A DNA stretch of 64,000 bases. It comes from Andrena cerasifolii. Its lineage: Eukaryota; Arthropoda; Insecta; Hymenoptera; Andrenidae. The position numbers and the translations under genes were made by a program. The stretch's first letter is position 1, and each line of letters begins with the position of its first letter. The stretch covers positions 14,920,501 to 14,984,500 of the forward strand of contig NC_135122.1 in NCBI RefSeq assembly GCF_050908995.1, in the 5' to 3' direction. Shown in pieces: positions 51,455-63,804 of this stretch. Under the pieces are notes generated by a model. It searched no databases and was not told where the DNA came from. It saw nothing but the letters and a program-made list of their open reading frames with translations.

Positions 51455-53137
51455 TTAATTGTATCCAAAATTATTAATAATTGCTGTATATGGTGCCGTA
51501 GCTTTGTCAACAGTTTGACCAGCTTGCTTGGTAAGTTTCTGGAATAAAGAAAAATTCATGAGTACGGCGATATACAATTTCAACTTTTTCGCTTTTGCAA
51601 ATTTACCTTGAGTTTGTTTCTCTTTTGAACCTCAAGGATCGATCTGACGCGCCTCTTGTTCTCCAATGTGCGTACCACAGCCTTGTATTTCCATCCCACT
51701 TCATGAGACAATCTACCTACGTGACAGTACTTGAAAGAAAAAAATACAATTAGTACGACGTAATTCTGCGGTGCGTGCAATATACTTTCTTCGATATTTA
51801 CTCAGTTTGAATGTTACATCACAATGTTACTCAGGCGCAAATTACCATACCATCATTGTAAGGAAGTTAAATAGTCGATTGAAAATAATTACACGAGATT
51901 GGAGCTACACTCCGAGTGAACAAGCAGTCTTACCTTCCTACCAGGTTTAAGACACATCACTCTCATAGCACCCGGCACAACAACACGTTTCCTACGGTCG
52001 TATGGTGGTGGACATCCCTCGTAAACCTTCAACCTTCTGAGAGCATCCTTCCCTCTCTGTGTTTTGTGTGGGATCATTCCTACCGATTAAACCTCTTTTC
52101 AATCCCTTCGATATTTACAAGCTAGGCTTCGTTATGCCGCAGGACGAATAATCTCATATAAATTGTTCTGTTTCATTAGACTATCAAATAATGTAGGTAA
52201 GATGTAGATAATCATTGATCGATATAAACTGTAGAATATCAGATATAACAAGGAACTAAACATACCACGAACTGTCTTCCATAGTATTTTACTGGGGGCA
52301 CGGAAATGGAAAGGACCACGAGCTGGATTTACATTACACCTCTTGCGTAAAAATGACATGAACTTCAACTTGTTCCTACAACAAAGATTTCACATAAAAT
52401 GCATCGCAACAGTTAGGCGCCGGATCTGCTTTTAAATTAAAAAAAATATGTTAGATAAGAGAAGCTAATCAGGGATGTGGAAAGTAGACGACAGAGGTTG
52501 ACGCAGCATCGCAGCAATGACAGAAATGATTTCGTACGAACCTGAAGAAGTTACCAGAAATGTTGAGTTGCTCGCTGCGGACAACAATTACCTTGTTGCC
52601 CTGTAGTATCGTTTTGGCGATAATCGCTGCCAAGCGGCCAAGTAAATGGCCACGGCCATCAATTAATATTGGCTAAAAGCATACGATTATAAAAATTAAT
52701 GCTTCTTGCGTACGGTGAAGAAAGCTGCGGTATCTTTTTAGCTGAGCGAGAGATTTACATCGTGCAGATGTACGATGCTGTCAATAATAAATACCACGTG
52801 TCAACTAAGAGAAATTACTTGGGACGCGTAGCTCTTTAAGCGAATCAGGTAATTATATTACAAGTCATTTTAGTACCGGGGAGCAGCAAAATATACGATC
52901 TCGTACTACTTCGGTGCGAAATACAAGATGCGGTTACACGAAAACACGTGTGTATGGACGTACAAAACTGCGTATTTCTTGTAAAAAGTCCACGTTAGAT
53001 ATACGTATAAAACATTTATTAATTTTCTATGTAAGCACTACAGATTATGACGAACATGTTCGATGCATATAAATCGTCTGATAGGACTCGAAATAATAAA
53101 AGTTAAGTGTACATACCTTATTACTGAAGCCCGTCAT
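51455..53137 (-). CDS. RpL13A: Ribosomal protein L13A (uL13)
   Basis: Six minus-strand exons: 53137-53117, 52672-52542, 52375-52266, 52079-51934, 51729-51607 and 51538-51455; 204 residues, the family's usual length. The N-terminus MTGFSNKPILIDGRGHLLGR is followed by the conserved HFRAPSKILWKTVRGMIPHK and GCPPPYDRRKRVVVP, then VGRLSHEVGWKYKAV and a basic C-terminal helix. uL13 is part of the large ribosomal subunit. The ATG is 21 nt from a likely 5' TOP start (see 53151). Intron four (51930-51730) carries a box C/D snoRNA on the same strand, in keeping with vertebrate RPL13A, whose introns also host snoRNAs. Confidence 0.97.
51796..51863 (-). ncRNA. Box C/D snoRNA in an RpL13A intron, predicted 18S rRNA guide
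   Basis: On the minus strand: a short terminal stem TTAC (51861-51858) pairing with GTAA (51801-51798); box C ATGATGG (51856-51850); box D' CTGA (51834-51831); box C' GTGATGT (51822-51816); box D CTGA (51805-51802). Spacing is normal for a compact C/D snoRNA. The guide directly before box D' is GGTAATTTGCGC, an exact complement of the highly conserved 18S rRNA segment GCGCAAATTACC. The fifth base upstream of D' pairs with the first A of that segment, which I believe is the 2'-O-methylated adenosine known as Am468 in human 18S. The D guide (AACATTCAAA) has no target I recognise. The RNA would be released by debranching of the host intron. Confidence 0.8.
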
Positions 53138-53170
53138 TTTGTCACCCTACCGGAAAAGGGTCCATGAACG
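53138..53170 (-). promoter_or_regulatory. RpL13A: 5' TOP start of RpL13A
   Basis: The minus strand just upstream of the ATG reads CCCTTTTCCGG (within 53160-53150), a typical terminal oligopyrimidine start. Transcription would begin at a C near 53,158, giving a 5' UTR of about 20 nt and TOR-dependent translation, as in other ribosomal protein mRNAs. Confidence 0.55.
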
Positions 53171-55847
53171 TTAAGAAATACGCGACCTCTCACCGGAAGG
53201 TATCATGGTTGCAGTCGTCAGTGCTGCCAACATTTCGGCATAATTTTCTAAATGAAATTAAACATATTATTTATCAATAAACTGTATATATAATGTTATA
53301 GCTATTCATTTTATGCGTTAATAACATTTTCTATCCGTAATCTTATGCATGGTAATTATCTTAAATACTTGACAAATACATCTTGAAATAATATGAAGTT
53401 ATTTTAAAAAAACTACATGCATGTAGAAGAATAGATAAGATTTTATGCAAGAAAGAAGTATACAATTTTAAGTGAAATTATTATACTAAAAGTAATAAAT
53501 ATGATTGCTTTCGTATAAATACATTAGATAGGAGGAAACAAAATGGAAGCTATGAAATATCGCCATCTGGTGTGAATATAGCAATTTACGTTCAAACCCT
53601 CTATGAAGCACTTTCTCACATTTTAAATATGTATTTGAAAATATCGTAAAGGTTGAAAATGAATGAGATAGATATATGTGTGTATATATGTATATATATG
53701 AAACAATTTAATAATTTTTTTTTTATTGGTAAAGGTGGGTTTCGATAAACTAGGGATGCAACAGAGTACATTGATTTGACAACTGAAGTTTCAAACTCTA
53801 CATAAAATCGAAACTATCGTTGCCGTGTTAATTAAGTTCTGTTATTTAACAGTATTTATGTACATAAAATTATATTAATTCTGAAGACTAAGATATAAAG
53901 CATGTTAATCGTAATTCAATTAATCAGATGATCAAAGTTAACACCAGACACTTAAATTAACATAATCAGAAATTTTACTTCTTGAGTCCACATGATACGA
54001 CTCTCTTATTCGAGGCATTATTAAAAAAATATCCATTATACTTCTAATTATCGATATTTATATCATTGTATATTTAATATTCTTAAGCTAATATCACAAT
54101 GACTCGAGACAGTCAGGACTTCCAATATTTGTGCACATACCCTTATGCTATGTTAGTTCACCAGTTGCGTAACTGTGTTGAAAAACTTGTATGCTATTAT
54201 TATAATGAGTGGATTAATTTTTAAACTATGTAAATCTGAAAAATCTCTATTTCTACGTATGAAAAATTGCTAAAATCGCACGAGCATTGGTTCTTAATCC
54301 TCTAACTCTACCGGACATACAAATTACAAAATGTTACCGTTCTATACTACGGATCGCGTAAAGGACGCACGTCCTTTACACACCATTTAAACAAAAATCT
54401 GCATTTGTTTTTAAATTACGTATGTATTTACAAATAGCATTGCAGTTTAAGTATATTTGTAAAAAGCGAAAGCAGTGCCATTAATGTAAAATTAATTTAA
54501 AGAAATTCAATTTATGTTCGATCTAAAGAAATACGCATCCCTTGCTCATTCATAATTATTTCGAGAAACAAAAAGAGAATAGAGTATGATTTATGTTCTT
54601 CAAATAAATAATCGCATTCATAAAGGCACTGCCTCATTTAATACAATTTACAAAATATGAAAAATAAGTACAGTTTCTTTTTTAATGTACAAACACTTGA
54701 TATAATCAATAAACGTTAAAATATACGTGCGCGATAGAAAACTGAATGCTTCGCGTTCATGCACAATTCAATTGAAATCAATTTTTATTCCTGTTAAGAT
54801 ATGCTATCTTAGTAGAAAAATGTACAAATCTGTAAATTCTAAATTCATTGAATAAATGTCATTGTCATTAAAAAGATTTAGAGTGATTATATTCACAGCA
54901 AATAATTCCACACAATCTCGCCAAATGCAGAAAAAGAGTAAACACTGATACAAATAACTTTTAGCAATTACGTGTATGAATAGGAAAAACCATCCTTCCA
55001 ACATCTCAAGATCGCGTGAAATTGGCGTTTCACTTGTCAATTGATTTTGCTCAAACAAGCAGAACGTTTAAGTTTCTAAGCTAATCTCGTATTATTTATT
55101 ATTCGTGTTATTCGCGTCATTCTAGGTACAGTAACATATTTTCAACAATGTGATACAAATACTATTAAATACTACTTAGCTTTCTTCACTATCGTATAGA
55201 AATTCAGAATTCGTAAAGAATACGTTTCTACCTGTACGTTTCAAGCAGTATATATTAATAACAGTTTAGAATATTTTGCAAAAATAATTCATTGAAACAC
55301 GATCGATTTATAACGATTTAGCTGGTACTGCGTTAAATGTCGGGAATGGTGCACGAGCCAAGATTAGTGTCATTTGCATGCAAAATAACAGATAACGTTG
55401 CTCTACTTGGAAAAATATGGGAAGAATACATTGGTAAAACAAACAAAAATATTATAAAGTGATTACACTGTCCCCGCGTGCTACTAAGTGTAGTTTATGT
55501 TATATTAATTCGATGATGTATTTAAATAAACATAAGAAAGAATAATATTATCAATGTGCTTCGTAATAATGGAAGTACTTTGTAGCAGTGTTAACCATGA
55601 ATTGCTATGACAATCTCAAGTGTTTATACGTACAGTCTACCTATAATCTTATCCTAAGGTTTTCTGGCAATTAATATCCTGGCATACACAAGTTTGGTGT
55701 AATGCTACAATGTGGATACAGTCGCATGTTTCAAAGAACAAACATTATCAAGTAACATTTAAAATTTTTACAGTGCTCTTAAAACTTTGTAAGAATCACT
55801 TGAATAATCAATAATTTACATTTTTGTTACTAGCATGAAAGATGCTG
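53171..55847. other. Spacer and probable BRWD3 3' UTR
   Basis: AT-rich, no supported exon. Several minus-strand AATAAA signals (plus-strand TTTATT, for example near 54,783 and 55,092) could terminate the BRWD3 transcript. Confidence 0.45.
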
Positions 55848-58800
55848 TTAGGGTGACTCTAGAAGGAAAGCTCGTGCTCGTGCTGTCATTCTGCGCACAC
55901 GTCCTCTGCTACTTATACTAATGCCTGGTGTAGTTTCAGGTTCCGGTAAACTTTCATCACTTTCTTCCGCATAATACCGGCGCGTAATTTTACGCCGGTT
56001 TCTAACTGGCATTGTATTGCTTTCGTCACTTTCTTCGTTATAACGAGGACGCTTTCCACTTCTTCTCAAACCTTGAGTAGTCTCCTGGCTGTATACTTCT
56101 CTTCTTCCTCGAATTCTTCTTTGGGACCTTGCAGGTGGAAAAACTTTATCTGAGTCGTCACTGTCTGAATCTTGATTATTAGTTCCATGTTGAGACTGTT
56201 GTTCTTCCTCGTCCTCGTCGTCCTCCTCCTCCTCTTCCTCTGCTACATCTCCTTCTGCATCTGCTATATCTCCTTCTGCATCTTCTTCCCCTTCCCCTTC
56301 TACTTCTTCTCCTTCTTCTCCTTCTTCTCCTTCTTCTCCTTCTTCCCCTTCTTCTTCTTCTACTTCTTCTTCTTCTTCCCCTTCCCCTTCTGCGTCACCT
56401 TCTTCATCATCCTCACTCTGACTTTCAATATTTCTCCCATTTTTAGTTACGCTATCCTCATGCTCCGATGCGGATGCTATCTTACGAGATCTTGTGCTAG
56501 TTCTATTAATGACTTCTTCACTTTCTTCACCCGATGATTCACACTCAACGAACTGTTCGTCATCCTCGTCGTCATCGTCGTCGGCAGCAATAAATGCTTT
56601 CGCCTTTGACTTTATCGGCTTACTGATTTTGCTATTCTTCGCACGATTCTTCCGGCTTTGCTTCCCACGGCTAGTGGGCGTATATACATCTCCAGAATCA
56701 CTATCAGCACTAGCACTAGCTACAGTTTTTCTCGCTCGTGTCCTTCTTACAGGAACACTACCACTACTGTCACTTTCCATGGAAGCCTCCGATTCACTGG
56801 CTTCACTTTCACTTTCCTTTGGCTTTTTAGATACAATGGATCTAGAAATTCTGAGCTTTAACATTCGTGGTGAATTACTGGTACGCTTTGTGTAGCCATT
56901 TGTCATTCGTGATGGTCCTGAAAAGTAAACAAAATATTTGAAAATTGATGGTACATATAAGGTAACTTTCTTCTTATAATTATACGATATATTCGGATAA
57001 TTTAAGCATAAAATACACACCTGGTACGCACACATTAGATTTATTCTTCTTCTGTACTTCTACATCTTCGTCGTCATCCTCGCTATTTACATCATCGTCT
57101 GTACAAGCAGATTTTGATTTCGGGGGTCCTATACATAAATTTCGATCCTTTAAAAGCTATGTTCAGTGATATCTATCTATTAATATGGGTATTTTATCCA
57201 CAAAACTGAACGTACCAGTACCGTTCGTTAATCGAACTTTACCCTTTCTTCCCTTCCCTTTTGTATTCGCTTTATTATTATTGCGTCTCCTTGCAGATTT
57301 CCAGTTTGAAATAATTTTCCGCATATGTTCCTCAAACATAGCCGATAATCTTATTGTCATTGAATATATCTATAAAATAATCGAACCAGATGGTATAGAA
57401 TAAGTTACTCATTACACAACTTCAAATACATCTCTTGCGTATAATAAATACCACTTACCCTCGAACGTTTGTTAGTGTTATAATTTCTGCTATTTGTAAA
57501 TATTAATTTCATATCTTTGGCAAATTCTAAGGGAGTCTCGTAATTACCCCCCAACAAGTCTTCTTTTACTGTACGTAAATCCATTGGCGTATCTATAATC
57601 TGATGGTAATCTGGGTGTTCTAATCTATCAACTGGTTCTCTGTTAATGGGATTTTACATTATATATTTGGCAATTCTCGTTTACATTGAGTCAATATTAA
57701 ATCATCTTACCTGAAAGGTATGGAATCTTCGCATTGCCATAAAGTTTCCAATAATTGGCGACACGCTACTTTCCAATCGTTCGATACTTCTTGCGATCGT
57801 AAATTTCTACTTGAGGTTGCCCTTTGTGTACTGGTCGAAGGTCTATCCTTTTCTTCAACTTCAATTTCTGACTCCGAAGAGTGGTAGGTATCAACTAATT
57901 GATGATAAAGCGCTGGTACATCAAGTTCTGTGGTGTCTCTGTGCAATAAAAGGTAAATAATCTTTTTAATTTATCACATTTTTCTTACAGTTAAAACGGA
58001 GCCGCGGCAAATAACGCTACAGACAAGGCGAAATGATGATGTATAAATAAAGCATATCTTACTTTATAATACGCAGGCATACGTCAGTAACTATTCTTGC
58101 GTGCTTTACTATTTGACTATGCGGCTCATTAAACTGTTCTGCATTCGTTGCCAAGTATCTAACGTCGAACTGTGCCGATGTAATTCTTCGATAGAAATGG
58201 TTCTCAAAGCGACCCTTTATGGTTGATATATCAATAGGATACTCCACGACAATAGCATACGCGGGATAGATGTTGAGATCAACAGGTGCCACGAAAGGTT
58301 CTGCAATCGCAAGGCTCATCACTTGGTCCAATCCACGTATAATCCTGCGACATGTTGCTTCTCTATCCCCCATGGGCCACTCTTCTGCATGGGGTTGATA
58401 CAATATCGCTTGTATCTCTTCCGGTAGCACAGGCACCGCACCCCCATGCTCTGCAGGAAGTCCTATAACAGATTAACGTAGATACATTTTATACGTGGTA
58501 GCTCAAACATCTGGAATTCAGATCCATAAAACTGATAATTCTATACATACTATTTTCATTGATTGGCTCAAGATCCCAGGGACTCATTCTCTCGTATTCG
58601 CCATTATCCCACCTGACGCGAAAACACATGAAGAACGATTCTGGAAAATCTTCGTCTAAAGGCTCCATTGATTGTACTTGTCCTATCCACCATGCATCAT
58701 CGATCATACAACGAAATCGGTCTCCCTCGGACCAACTACGTGCCAAGGCTGTATCAAATGTTTGACGTAAAACTAAAAAGTCCAATACATCAGCCATATC

Positions 58801-61800
58801 GTGATATTTAATAGTGAAATTGTCTCCTGTTAGCCGGCCATCTTCATCCATCAATGCTAGTTTTAAACAGCACAATCGAGGTGGACGAATTTCGTATTTG
58901 ATACCTACTACTTTTACGAACTCTTGGGCCTGCAGAAAACGTTGAATTTATTCCTTAAACGTATCTTTGAATTACCCTTTCGAGATCTCAGTGATTACAA
59001 ACTGTGAAATTAAGGTCTTACTCTTATATTGACTTTGTTCCATGGTTCACATCGTGGACCAAGTTCATATACTTTTTTATTTCTAACAGCATCCAAGTAG
59101 AATTGATGTCCTTGGCGAAAATACACTATTTCGTCGCCCATCTGTGGGTAGTAAGGAGCTTTCCTTGGTATTACTTCAGTAAGCCATTCGGTAGGCCTGA
59201 AAGCTTCTGGAACTTCGTCAATACCATTAGGCATCGGCATGGCCTTGAAATAAAAAGAAACGTTTTAGAATAAGAAACGTAAAAGTATATGCATATAAAA
59301 AACGCTATTTACCTTCTTTCTAGGACGTCTACTGCGTCTCTTATCTGTATCGCTTGGCGGAGTAAGAGATCGCTTTTTCACCGGTTTACGTTTGCTTCGC
59401 TTTGGTGGTTCTAGATTCAAACCATGATCAGCAATCCAATCTGAATATTCAGTGCTAGAGTCCGATGTCGAACTGTCGGAACACAAATCTTCTTCGTGAG
59501 CAGTGGAGTCGTTACTGTTGCTACTTGCTGAACTTCCTGTAGTCCCTCCATTATCAATATTCTGCGAGCATTATCAAAATTTCATATTTGGGAAAGCTAA
59601 ATGAATATATCAGAACGATTTATTTATTTTAATTAATTTTATGTTCATAGTACCTCAAATTCTTCGTCTTCCTGTTCTTCGCCACGCGTTGCTCTGGTTC
59701 TATAGCCATGCCTCGTAGTTCTATTACGTTTTCGATTCGCTGCTCGGGAACCTATATTGCCTTCATTAACAGTAACATTTGATACTGGTTGCGGCCTTCG
59801 TCGCATTTCGCGTCTCCAATTTTCAAGCTCCATTTCTGCCATTGCGTGTCTATAAACATCATCCCATTTCAATTCATTAGTACAGACAAAGGATTTGACA
59901 GGGCGTTACGTCGGTGAAAATTAGAATCAAATAATTTATGTGTAATATGTAAAGTTATTTGAAACGTACGAAGCTTTAAATTGTGTTTCCCTAACAGCTG
60001 GATTCATGGTTCGAGCAAGAATAGGCTTATTCCAAGGTGTAGTATTATCTCTTTGCCAATTACCACTACTTTGTCGTACACCTTCAACATCACCAGCTCT
60101 TCTCAAGCCGGATCTGCTTCCCCGAGGGCTAGCCATTTGACGAACCGGTTGTTCCGCTCCGTTCTCTTCTCTTTCATCACCAGCACCTTCTCCGTCGGGA
60201 ATAATGTTGTGCCTCTGTGCTAAAGCTTCAATTAATTGGTCAATATTGGAACGCGGTTCTTGAGATGGAAGACCTTCTATAACTTCTTGCATACCTATCA
60301 AGCGCAATATATAATAACAGCTGAAAGACTGCTTATATTATGTACGGCAAGATAAGACAAAATAATTTCTATACCTCCAGCACCTACAGCAATGTTCGGT
60401 ACTAATTGCTCCCCCCTACAGTTTTCTCTCCCAGGAACCAATCTCTGTAATGCTGGCGGATAAGGATTCCCATCGACATCCACCAAGAATGGTGGAGGCA
60501 TTAAATGCGGTGCTGTTTGTGTTTGTTCATCCAAAACATAATTATTTGCATCTCGTATTAATGGTCTATAATCCGTATGGAAAAATAATTCTTTTGGTAT
60601 CTACGTGAAAAAAAAGGGCACATGAAGATATTTAAATGTGTATAGGCATTATACGTAAAAGGATGCAGAGGAATAATTCCAGAGACTTACTATTTTAAGT
60701 TTCTCAACGCCTGATCCAAAACCGTATATTAAAAGATGTCCATGAGAATCTGTCGCAGCGAGCATTGTTCCATCCGGAGACCACTTTGCATCGAAAACAG
60801 CGCCATTACCTTGTCCTTCGATAAAATTTTGAAAACAAGCCATTGGTTCTGTCTTTAGTACGTCCCAAATGATAAGTTGCCCGTCATGCCCAGCACTCAG
60901 TATTACTCGAGGATCTATTGGGTGCGATTCTAACACAAAGACTTCGTCCTTATGCCCACGAAGAACTTTTACGAGTTCGCCAGTTTTTGCATTCCAGACT
61001 TTTAACGAACTGTCATTTACAGCTGTAATAACCCATTCGTCGCTTACATCCCAGCTAACCATAGTCACCTTAGCTTTCTTGTTCGAATCGTCATCCGAGT
61101 CTGACTCTCTAAACATTGCAGAAATCAAGAAGAAATTGCTAAAATCGTCATACACGAGCAAATACATTCGATTAGTTTGTGTTCACGTGTAACTTTTTAA
61201 TTACCCAGGCAATTTTGTGGTCATTAGCAAACGTTTATGGACCCATTGTTGCTGCTCGAAATGCCATACATTAGCAGTACCATCTTTCGAACCAGAAATA
61301 AACTTCAAACCATTATGCGCCCATTGGATACTATCAACGGTGTCGGAGTGTGCTTCGACTTCCAAAACTCTACGTGGGCCTTCGTCCCCCAACATTGCGT
61401 ACACCCTAACATGATGGTCTGCTGAACCAGCTGCCATAAAAGCCCCACCGGGACTAAACGAAGCGCAGATCATTTGTGCCTGACCAGGCCGCATTTTTTC
61501 ATGATATTGAATTGGTTTCGGTCTGCAAGAGATTATTTGAGAGGAATATTTGTAAAGATTTTAGCATTCACGGTAATGTCCAGGAATATACAAAAATTAT
61601 ATTTCAACTGACTGGAACACTGCTCTTTCCTTCCTCTTTTTTGTATGTGTCCAAAACGCAACAGATCCATCTGTACTCGTTGAAACCAAGTAGTATACGC
61701 CGTTACAAGATATGGGACAGAAGTTTACAGATGTAATCATACCGGAGTGCCCAGACAAAACAGCTACCTGAGAAGGAATTACGAAAATTTGAAATGAAGC

Positions 61801-63804
61801 ACGAAGAGAAAAAATTTATATTTTGAAAACTGCAACGGATAAAATGCCATTTGTTACGTACAGGTGACATTGTCTGAAAACACCAAACTCTCAATATTCT
61901 ATCTAGACTTCCAGCAGCAAGTAAAGTATTATCAAAATTCACTGCGATGTCCATAATTTCGGCTGATGCTCCTCGAAAAGTAGCCAGTAATCGCCCGTCG
62001 ATAGAGCTCCATACTTTAACAAGTAAATCATCTGCTCCAGTTATTATGTACTTCCCAGTACGGTCAAAAAGAACGCAATACACTGCAGACAGATGTCCCA
62101 GTGTATGCCTATATAATTGCATTCTATTGTAGAACTTTGTTGGTATCGCCTCTCGTCGACTCAGAGGGCCGGAATTCTCCCGCCCCTGAATTACACGTAC
62201 TATAGAAGAAGAAAAACAGCATTAGTGTTACAGTAATAAGAGGGTGAAATATTTACTCTGTATATGTAAAAAAGATTGAATATCCAGTTTACCTATATTA
62301 GGCACTGGTAAATTATAAAGTGGCTCCATAAAGGGTTTTCCACCTAGTCTTCCAGAATACGACACAATGCCACGAAGTTGACGTAGAACATCTATGAATT
62401 GTAAATACATTTACATCTCCGTGGGAATGTTTTTATTCTAATTTACAGTAAAAATCTTACCCTCGTGCGTACGTAACAAAGATTGTCTGCCTGCGCCGAG
62501 AAGCGATATTGCCCCTGGTATACACGGAGGCACCTCCTTTTCCAACACTGGGCCAATTCTGGCACATATTTGTAGCAAATGATTTGGACCAATATGAGGA
62601 TACTTCTTTTCCTAGAATATCACGACATGCAATTATTTTGTTGTACTGTTCACCTGATGCGATACACCTTGGAAATTTCAAAACACTATTAAATACATTT
62701 GCGTGTATAATATATCGCATGTATTCCTCGTGTATGAATGTGCGCATGATAAATAATAATGAAAAATATGCTTCAATGTGATTATGTTGGTTCGCGGTAA
62801 TAATTCAAATCCATGTGCTGTAAAGTAGTCCCCGATTTCGACCAATCAGAGGACGGACGAGCAGGTACGACCAATCTGAATAGTCCACTCGTCACGCGCG
62901 ACACCAGTTTCTATAAATAAGGTCTGAGCATGAGATATACTCATTGATCAGCTCGCGCAAGATGGCCGGAAGTTAATGCTCATTGGTCGAAGACAAGGTA
63001 GTGGGGAGGTCTTGTGCAATAGAATCATGGAGAAGGAGGAAGGTGGAGGAGGGGGACAGAAAAGGGGTAGAACCCTAATAGGGGTACTCCATGCATCGGC
63101 ATTCGCCGATTACTTTACGACGCAGCAAAACAAAATTTGCCGTGGTTATTCGAAAAATGGCCCATTTATCTTCTCGTGCATAATGAAGTATTTATACACC
63201 AAATGAGAAACACCCAGAGGTGGGGGTGATTCATTTACTCACCAGCTCCTCAAATGTTTGATTATGCACGTGCCCTTCCCAATCTAGCCTTTGCGGCAAA
63301 ACCTGCGAAAAAAATAAAAAATTACGAAAACCGATCGATTGATCGATCGATCAATCATGCTCGAGATAAAGCGGGCAGAATTTGTCGAGCGTCAAGGTCG
63401 CCGACCTTGAAATTCTAATGTTTTGACAAGCAGAAACCACGTGCAAACCATGTGGATCCGATGGGTATGTATAGTGTCACCCCGGCAAAACGTCAAGTCA
63501 GACCAATCGTCTTACCTTAGCTCGCTCCAATTCACGCTTCAACACCTGAAACGTACATTTCTCGTCATGATGCGGTCAGACAAAACTCCGTCCTCTTTAA
63601 CCCGAAAAACACTCACCCCCGCGGCTTCGCGACAAGGTCCCACCGTCAAGAATTTGGCAATTAGGAAGTAGAGCTCTGTAAGAAAGAACGCTGCTTAGGA
63701 ATGAACCGCACGCCTCGCTTCGTTGCGGATGGTAAGGGCGCTTATCGCTCCCATTCTTTACCTGGTGCTATTGCAGTCTCGTTCTTGGGCACGCTGCCCT
63801 CCAT
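55848..63804 (-). CDS. BRWD3: Bromodomain and WD-repeat protein BRWD3/PHIP family
   Basis: Twenty-two minus-strand exons: 63804-63762, 63675-63617, 63545-63516, 63302-63243, 62611-62461, 62391-62293, 62199-61862, 61767-61613, 61522-61205, 61108-60691, 60600-60375, 60294-59970, 59849-59654, 59561-59313, 59243-59022, 58929-58551, 58462-58063, 57938-57711, 57639-57459, 57369-57216, 57128-57021 and 56917-55848; 1,802 residues, all phases closing. An N-terminal LisH-like helix pair (ELYFLIAKFLTVGPC, RLDWEGHVH) precedes a WD40 propeller (about 175-610; HTLGHLSAVYCVLFDRTG, LRGHKDEVFVLESHP, SAGHDGQLIIWD). Next come the LMPPPFLVDVDGNPYPP linker, a tudor-like/cryptic region and two bromodomains (about 1,105-1,225 and 1,240-1,400; YPAYAIVVEYPIDISTIKGR and HPDYHQIIDTPMDLRTVKED). 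The tail is very acidic, then basic. In Drosophila BRWD3 serves as a CUL4-DDB1 substrate receptor acting on chromatin; the tandem bromodomains should read acetylated histones (family knowledge). Confidence 0.95.
56285..56400 (-). repeat. BRWD3: In-frame GAA/GAG tandem repeat coding an acidic Gly-Glu tract
   Basis: Nine-base units reading CTCCTTCTT on the plus strand repeat around 56,306-56,352 within a longer TTC/TCC-rich block. On the minus strand they encode repeated GEE triplets in the BRWD3 tail. The frame is preserved across all units. Confidence 0.8.
62842..62990 (+). promoter_or_regulatory. Promoter-like cluster (CCAAT x2 and TATA box) inside a BRWD3 intron
   Basis: Within the intron 62,612-63,242 the plus strand has CCAAT at 62842-62846 and 62871-62875, a TATA box TATAAATA at 62912-62919, and an inverted CCAAT (ATTGG) at 62982-62986. 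The order and spacing resemble a complete plus-strand core promoter. No clear gene follows: the 76-codon frame from 62976 lacks domains and is Gly-rich low complexity. This may be a genuine antisense start, a transposon promoter or chance. Confidence 0.35.

Noticed and set aside
52376..52541. Possible second snoRNA in another RpL13A intron (CTGA near 52,480)
   Set aside because: A D-like box is present, but no convincing C box or terminal stem and no rRNA complement.
56172..56895. Antisense frames over the BRWD3 tail, rich in Phe and Ser
   Set aside because: These are shadows of the acidic GAA/GAG-rich coding strand.
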